Of a stretch of DNA of 64,000 nucleotides, positions 57,582 to 64,000 are shown one piece after another (within the stretch, counting starts at the first letter, position 1; each line of letters begins with the position of its first letter). The notes beneath the pieces were generated by a model. It worked only from the letters and a program-made list of their open reading frames with translations, did not search any database and was not told the DNA's origin. The position numbers were made by a program, and so were the translations under genes. The stretch is from Vicia villosa. Taxonomy: Eukaryota; Streptophyta; Magnoliopsida; Fabales; Fabaceae. The stretch is from assembly GCF_029867415.1 (NCBI RefSeq), contig NW_026705293.1, positions 372,001 to 436,000 on the forward strand, in the 5' to 3' direction.

Positions 57582-60500
57582 TCAATTCATCATCATGGTC
57601 ACAAGTATTTCTTTTCTAACACGATCCTTAATGCTGAACCCCGGAGAGTCTCCATCAGATAGACATCGGTCCTTAGAAAATTTGTACCAACCACGCCCTA
57701 AAAACATCCCAACTGAATTACCCTTTTCAGCCTGATGCACTTCACACTCATTCCTAACTTCTCTTTCCCAGTCCACCAAATCTACAAACCTTGCACCATT
57801 TAGACAACCAGTCTTAACAACATGCTCATGAATTTCCTACAATGTTAATATAAAACAACATTAATCATATGCGTTTTGAGTCCTAACAGAATATGTCTAA
57901 ATTCAAAACTAACTTATAAGAAGACATGACTGAGCCCTCATTCCATTAATCACGTCTTTCTTCCAAATACAATATTTGAACTCCACTGGCTGCTCTGCAT
58001 AAGAGCTATCATCATCACCATCAACTTCATGACATCTGAAACAAAATATAAAATCACAAAATGAAGAATTAACAAATGTGTAATGAAACCTTCTAAATAA
58101 AAACATATAAACATCTACACAATATTATCCAATATTAAACATACACTGAATTATCGGATGACACCGATTTCCCATCATTCATTTTCTTCAATAAACTTTC
58201 TTCACCTGCATGCAAAGATATATTCAGGGTTGCCTTTCCACAGTGAAACAAAACAACCATTCAAATCATATCTTTACCTTTTCCTTTCATTGGTTCAGCA
58301 AGTTTTCCTTCCATTTTGTTACAGATACACACGTTAACTACTGTTGTATGACCTTCTAAGAAGTGTTGAGTACTTAAAATAGTGCTTTCAACCTTCCTCG
58401 ACATAACTTATATAACACTCTAAATGGACTCTTCCCATACTTGTTGCTATTCCACCACCCACTACTAATTAATGGAATTATTCACTTAGTCTTCTGTTCA
58501 TTTACATCAATTAAAACATTTTTTCATTTTATTTATATTCCTCATCAAAATACATTTACTACCCTTGAACTGACTTCATATTGAGATACCCATAAAATAT
58601 AACTCATTACAAATATGTTATTACTCTTTAATATTGCACTATATTATTATCTAACCTATATCATTACATTGACTATTCAATTCTTGACTATTAAATTTTA
58701 TACTCAATAGGATACTCAATTTCGTGTGGACGGTCACCAACATAGTCAATAACTTATAATACTGCATAAACTAAAAAAATCTAAAACAAGTTTACTTGAT
58801 ATGCTCAAAGAATATACCCAACCCTTCAAATTGACAGTCAACATTAATAGGAACGCATTTAGAAGTAGTGCTTCACTCCTTATAATGATCAACAATATGT
58901 AATATGCTAACACAATGTACCACCAATGCTTCATTTCTTTATAAATGTGAATCAAAATTTCAACAATGCTTCAAATTAACACTTTATGATATTTCGATTT
59001 TGCAAATAAAGTCATTACCAAATGTACATAATAAATAAAACATTCAACCGAAAACTAATAAGATTCAATTTAAAAAGATGCATAATTCCATAAATCTTAA
59101 TCTTTCAACACATACACCACTGTCAAAGTTATACATAAACATACAAAACCATAATTCAAACACAAAATAAACTAACTACACATTGTTCTATTTATCATCC
59201 ATCACAGCTTGCTAAATCAACAACTTCATCAATGTGCACCACTACGTTCCACTATAACAATAGTATCTTCCACCGGCGGGTATCAAATGACATAGTGGAG
59301 TTTATCTCCTTCTTTAAACCTTGTTGCCCTTACGTAGTCGAAACACTGTCTGTACAGATACATCTCATTTTTCTTTGGCCTCTTCTTGACCTCACAGTAA
59401 TACGGGTATCCATTGTCCACATCATATAGAACTATCCATGAAATTCTACCACGAACACAATTGTCTATTACTTTTGCTAGAATTTTCTAGACACATGAAC
59501 AAATTAATTAGCTACATATAAATGTAACAACCTTTTACTAATAAAACATGTAAGCTTAACACAATACTTACCATAACATTTGATAGAAACTTCTTTACAT
59601 CAGTAACTTCACACACCTAGTACTCTTTGTGCTGTTCCATATAAATAGGACTCAATTCCCTGCAAATGGACAAAAAATTTACAACACAATGTCAAAAGAA
59701 CAAACTAAAAATTCTTATTACTGTATTGTATTCACTATCACTTGACAAAACCTCTACCTTTCATTATCCGAAAAATTGTCATGTATTCGTTCACATCCCC
59801 GCTATCTGCAAACACCACGGAAGATGAGCCCACATGCTTATCCTTCCCTTTTACGCACCTTTCACCTTCACTCCTTTCCTTCAATTTTGCACCGCCTAAA
59901 TTATTTCCCTCCAACAAATCTTCCCCACCAACAAATTTTTTCTTCCCTTTGTCATTGTCTGCTGTCTCTTTCAATGAATCACTTCCTATCCCATCCCCAT
60001 TATTCCTTCAAAACAATAACGTACAAACAAATAATTTGAGTATGTCATTAATTTTAATACTATCGCAAACTCTTCAAGTAATACATTCAAATATTTCTTA
60101 TTCATATTCAATTATAAATCACAAAACCATAATATATATTCACTTATATTACTTTACAAACATCACACCCCACAATTACCATTCAAATAACAGATTGAAA
60201 TATAACAAAATTATTATTCTAAACTACATTAAACATCACACAGTTACCATTCATATATCAATATCTACTATCATAACATGCAAAATGAAATTTCATCATC
60301 GATTACCCTTTACCTTCAACGTCATTCACACCATGTTCCGATTCAATCTTTTCATCAAATTCCTGAACTCTGCCGTCATCTTCGACACAACTTAATCTAT
60401 CATATTGTTTCTTCCATTCCTCTAAAACAAAATCCCTCTCATGTGACGCACTCAGTATCCTCTCAATGGTAAGCCGTTTCCAAGTTGTTTGCAATGGCAA

Positions 60501-60637
60501 CCAATCAGGTGAACCACAAACACAACAAAACAACAGATTAAACCTACTCAACATTAGACATCCAGCGTATTAAGAAACATCAACAATAACACATGCACAA
60601 ACCTCATGCAAAGAACATACTGACTTTGCCTTGACAT
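57582..60637 (-). pseudogene. B3-like DNA-binding protein gene, multi-exon, decayed (copy 2)
   Basis: Same exon-like pieces as 27022-30076, including LGRGWYKFSKDRCLSDGD in the last exon and GYPYYCEVKKRPKKKEMYLY in the central one. The two in-frame stops of copy 1 are shared. Copy-specific substitutions are scattered in exons and introns alike, which fits neutral drift. Family assignment is tentative. Confidence 0.48.
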
Positions 60638-60669
60638 CTTGTTGTTTCCTCATTATGGAAAAACCACTC

Positions 60670-61241
60670 TTGTCTCTTACACATACGTTTCGGAACACGT
60701 TGAAGATTTATGAAGCAAGAACGTTTATGTTTCTATTTAGTCACTTCATACCATTATGTTATTGTTTACGGTGATTTCCGGTAAACAACCGCTAGTCTTC
60801 CAAACTATAGTTTATACTTTGGTTACTCGCAGGATTGACTAGATTGATCCTTTGTCTTTTAAGATAATTTGGTTCATATTTGTTGGTTTTTGCTTCGAAA
60901 CTTGTTTATGGTGTAATCATGTAAATAATCTTGCGAAATAAACTTGTTATACACGTAAATATAGCTTTGACGAAATGTAAAAGAAATATAAATTGCAGAA
61001 ATGTAAAGTATAAGAATGTAAAGTACAGGAAAGTAAAGTGACGGTAAATGAAAAAGACTTCGAATTAAAACTAAACGAAAGATGAAGATATTGTAAATAT
61101 ACTTGAATAAAGAAAAATACAAATGTATTTAAAGTGGTGTTGGTGTCATACGTACATTTCTCGGCGAAATATTTCTCTTAACACTTGATACTTGAGTAAT
61201 TTTGTGAGTGATTTATACAAAATGAACACACTGGATCCTGA
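60670..61241. repeat. Leader-like repeat preceding R (copy 2)
   Basis: Same as 30110-30674; non-coding. Confidence 0.55.
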
Positions 61242-61764
61242 TACTAAGACCTTTATTTATACTAATTCAACCCTAACGGTCCTACTCTAACGAAATGCCA
61301 TGTTGCTTCTCATGCATACGCTTCGAATCCCTGGGGCGCCATCTGTCCTTGTTCGGTTATACAAAATGTTTCGAAATTCAAATCCTCCCGCCTAAATTCT
61401 CTTTCAATACGTGGCAACGTGATCCTTGACGAGGACGCCACTAAATACGCTAAGCTTTAGTACTCTTCGTATTTTGAGAAACACTCAAGTCTCAAAGACA
61501 ATCTATCTCGATATCATCTTTACTTCAACTTAAATAACATCCCCGAACATGGCCATCAGAAGCCATTTATTCTCGGGAATGGCCATCAGAAACCATTCTT
61601 CTTCGAACTCTAATTCTTCAAAGAAAATTTTCTTCAATCGAAACCTCCAACCAACAAATTGCCCCCAATAAATGTATGTTTCGAAAAACAAGAGAAATAG
61701 GCGTTTCTTGTCATGATGAGATTTCGTTTTACTCATATTTTAGAGTTCCAAGACAGCTGACAAA
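61242..61764. repeat. Repeat R, copy 2, truncated by LTR insertion
   Basis: Matches 4524-~5045 and 30675-31200. The match stops at GACAAA/TGTAACACCCC, where the Tekay-like LTR begins. Confidence 0.85.
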
Positions 61765-63566
61765 TGTAACACCCCATAAAATTCTTTATTTAATTTAATT
61801 AATTTTTTTATTAAATATTAGAATTAAGTGGAATTATTTGGGAATAAGGATGAAATAAGGCTAATGGGCCAGTGTTGTAAGTAGCAGTTGGGGGGTGTAT
61901 CAGTTGCAAAGCCCTTTTTCTAAAATAAAGTTATATTTTCATAAAAATAGAAAAGAGGAGTATTTTTGTGAAAAAAGAACCAAAAGGGAGCAGAGGAGAT
62001 TGAACGTGAAATTGGGAGAAGAGCAAGTGCGAAGAGGAAGAGCATTCAAGAATTCGACATCGAGGTAAGGGGGGATTCTTCTCATTAACCTCTATTATGG
62101 GATGTATGAATGATTCGATGGAATTTGTATGTTAGGATTTCGAATTGGATTATATGTCGGGTTTGGGGTTTTGAGGTTTATAGAACTTTGATTCAATTTA
62201 GGTTGTGAATGATGATTGGTGATGAACAATGATGTTAAACATGATTAGAAGTATGTGTAAACGTGCATTCTATGTCGTATGTGTGGCTTATTCTGCTGAG
62301 ATTCGTACTGGTATGATTTGAGAGTATTTGGGAGGCATAGAATGCTGTTTTCTGCAGGTTGGGATTTCTGAAATCACCGGTTCGCGCCGCGTGCACAGGG
62401 TGGCGCCGCGAACAGGTGGACTGAATGGCAAGATGTTTTGATACGCACAGGTCGCGCCGCGTACCTGTGTTGGCGCCGCGAAGGCGTAACTTTTTCCTCG
62501 CGTCGCGCCGCGTGTAGGTGTTGGCGCCGCGAAGGCGTAACTTTTCCTCGTTTCGCGCCGCGTGTGGATGTTGGCGCCGCGTGCTGTGCTGTTTGGATTT
62601 TTTTTTGTTAAAGATTAACGATGTATAACTTTTTAACTGTTAGTCTGTTTGATGTGCCGTTTCGAACATAGTGAGACTAATTCAGTGAGATATGCAATAA
62701 AACAGTGTTTGAGTTGTGACTCGAATTTAATTTAAACACTTGATTTAATTGGTTGTGGTGGATTATATTGTTATTGCATTGGTTGATGATTATGATATCT
62801 GGTTGATTAATGTTGATGATGAGCATGTTATGGTTGATACATGCATTTCATAATCATGTTGTGGGCTGTATCCCTTATGGTGGTGGGACAGCGGTAGCTA
62901 ATTCCCATTGTGTGGAATTGGTGAGAGAAGTAGCCGAATCTTTATGGTGGTGGATCGGTGAGATGGGTTATTCCATGTTTGGTACCACATGCATTTAGTT
63001 GCATTGCATTAGGTTGTTGTGTATAATTGTAACATGAATGGAAGTTGTCCAATGTTATGATTTGTGTGCATTTGGTATGAATGTTGCTATATTATCTGAA
63101 TATAATTGATTTGGGTGAATAATGTATGGATGAAGTTGCATTGTTTATATACCTATAACATTTGTTAATGCGAATGAAACTCACCCTTACTGTTGTTATT
63201 TTTCAGATTGAGGAGTAGCTTGTGTACTTGGTGAGGATTAGCTCGTCAAGTAGTTCGTTAGAGTCAGTTGGGTCAGTGTCATGCTCTGGTCGTGTAACAC
63301 CGGGAACGTTATTTTAGAATTGGCTGATAAACTTCTGTTTTGTTTATGGTTTGTGGTTGAATTATGAGTCTTCGACTCCAGATGTTTGATTATTCAGTTG
63401 TTGAGAATATTCCGCTGTGTTAACATGCTACCTGAATAATTTTTGGTTTATCGTTCCTTTATGGCATGACATGAATATTGTTTATTTTGTTGGCGTTGTA
63501 ATGCTCTTCTTCATGTTTTACTCTGATTTTAATGTTAATTTCCGCGGGGTTTAGAAGGGTGTTGCA
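61765..63566 (+). repeat. 5' LTR of Tekay/Del-like element (1802 bp)
   Basis: The left junction is set by loss of homology with block copy 1. The right end is GTTGCA, four bases before the primer site. The terminal bases form a short inverted repeat (TGTAACACCC / GGGTGTTGCA). A CG-rich tandem array lies inside at 62382-62581. Confidence 0.85.
62382..62581 (+). repeat. CG-rich tandem array in the LTR
   Basis: TCGCGCCGCG occurs at 62382, 62452, 62503 and 62553. TGGCGCCGCG occurs exactly 19 bp after each (62401, 62471, 62522, 62572). The last three units share a ~50-bp period with GAAGGCGTAACTTTT between them. The surrounding LTR is AT-rich. Confidence 0.9.
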
Positions 63567-63570
63567 ATAG

Positions 63571-63583
63571 TGGTATCAGAGCC
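63571..63583 (+). other. Primer-binding site (tRNA-iMet)
   Basis: TGGTATCAGAGCC, the standard plant initiator-methionine primer site, four bases after the LTR. Confidence 0.93.
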
Positions 63584-63702
63584 TGGTCGGTCGTTTGAGT
63601 CAGAGTCTTAGTGTCGGTTAATCCCTCGTATACGACTAGTGTAAAGTTGACACTGTCGATACTTCTTGTTCTAATGAATATTGTCTGATATTTAGCAGAA
63701 CA

Positions 63703-64000
63703 ATGGCTGGAAGAGGGGGAAGAAATGACGACGCGATCGCTGAGGCTCTGGGCATGATTGCTGGTGTGTTGGGAGGGAATGCCAATGGAGCTAGTATTGG
63801 TGCTGACAGGCAGCTGAATAGCTTTCAGAGGAACAATCCTCCTTTGTTCAAAGGCACGCACGATCCCGAAGGCGCTCAGAAGTGGCTGAAGGAAATTGAA
63901 AGGATCTTCAGGGTGATCGATTGTGCTGAAAATCTGAAGGTGAGGTACGGGACTCACATGCTGTCTGAAGAAGCTGATGATTGGTGGATGGCTAGTAGAG
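63703..64000 (+). CDS. Gag of Tekay/Del-like gypsy element (3' end outside window)
   Basis: The ATG at 63703 opens a frame that runs off the window with 99 codons visible. After a Gly-rich start (MAGRGGRNDD) comes the retrotransposon gag domain: LFKGTHDPEGAQKWLKEIE, then RIFRVIDCAENLKVRYGTHM and EEADDWW. Gag packages element RNA into particles. The ATG is 120 bp after the primer site, with no competing frame. Confidence 0.9.
   Translation, partial: MAGRGGRNDDAIAEALGMIAGVLGGNANGASIGADRQLNSFQRNNPPLFKGTHDPEGAQKWLKEIERIFRVIDCAENLKVRYGTHMLSEEADDWWMASR

Larger units (their letters stand above)
61765..64000 (+). mobile_element. Tekay/Del-like Ty3/gypsy retrotransposon, 5' part
   Basis: A 1.8-kb LTR starting TGTAACACCCC and ending GGGTGTTGCA is followed by an iMet primer site and the start of gag. 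The long LTR, TGTAACACCCC terminus and gag type fit Tekay/Del chromoviruses. Pol and the 3' LTR are outside the window. Confidence 0.85.

Noticed and set aside
59742..60395. Plus-strand ORF of 217 codons (121 codons in block copy 1)
   Set aside because: Antisense to exons of the B3-like gene, low complexity, and its length changes between copies because of ordinary substitutions.
62810..62998. 62-codon ORF inside the Tekay-like LTR
   Set aside because: LTRs of this group are non-coding; no recognised domain.
63535..63957. 140-codon minus-strand ORF across the LTR end and gag start
   Set aside because: Overlaps a well-supported gag frame and primer site on the plus strand.

Overview
This window reads as nuclear DNA of a flowering plant, most likely a legume (Fabaceae, plausibly the temperate pea/clover/Medicago group). 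The evidence is AT-rich intergenic DNA with long (TA)n tracts, GT-AG introns, several plant LTR-retrotransposon lineages, a SIRE-type envelope-like ORF, an F-box/FBD gene and a plant-mobile-domain gene. Genus is not resolved. The window is dominated by repeats; no ordinary housekeeping gene was recognised.

Layout. 1-4523: 3' end of a SIRE-like Ty1/copia element (open envelope-like ORF, tandem repeats, polypurine tract, 3' LTR). 4524-5287: repeat 'R'. 5394-5892: RPA70-like gene fragment. 8239-10165: 5'-truncated LINE. 10264-10501: MITE with an 8-bp target duplication. 11590-12013: tandem and inverted repeats. 12348-12699: complete TRIM. 14856-16199: damaged F-box/FBD gene. 17975-31443: first copy of a ~13.4-kb duplicated block. 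31444-37335: a decayed plant-mobile-domain (PMD) gene framed by a family of 20-nt palindromes, plus a cystatin pseudogene. 37335-61764: second copy of the block, split by a young copia element (37731-42571) and a gypsy element (46499-52229). 61765-64000: a 1.8-kb LTR, primer-binding site and start of gag of a Tekay/Del-like gypsy element.

The duplicated block is the main architectural feature. Each copy carries, left to right: AT-rich DNA, a possible SINE, a minus-strand gene for an unrecognised protein of four ~84-residue repeats, an AT-rich stretch with a (TA)n tract and an inverted-repeat element, a Helitron-like 3' end, the C-terminal part of a Pif1/Helitron-type helicase (plus strand), a decayed B3-like gene (minus strand), a leader-like repeat, and R. 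Copy 1 preserves the empty target sites of both elements inserted in copy 2, so duplication preceded both insertions. A third R at 4524-5287 suggests a further block copy left of the window.

The best candidate for something undescribed is the four-repeat protein (20552-21631 and 45270-46349). Next are the palindrome family around the PMD gene and the regularly spaced CG-rich array in the Tekay-like LTR. The three young LTR elements look capable of expression. The host-type genes (RPA-like, helicase, B3-like, PMD, cystatin, F-box) are all broken, often by in-frame TAG codons.
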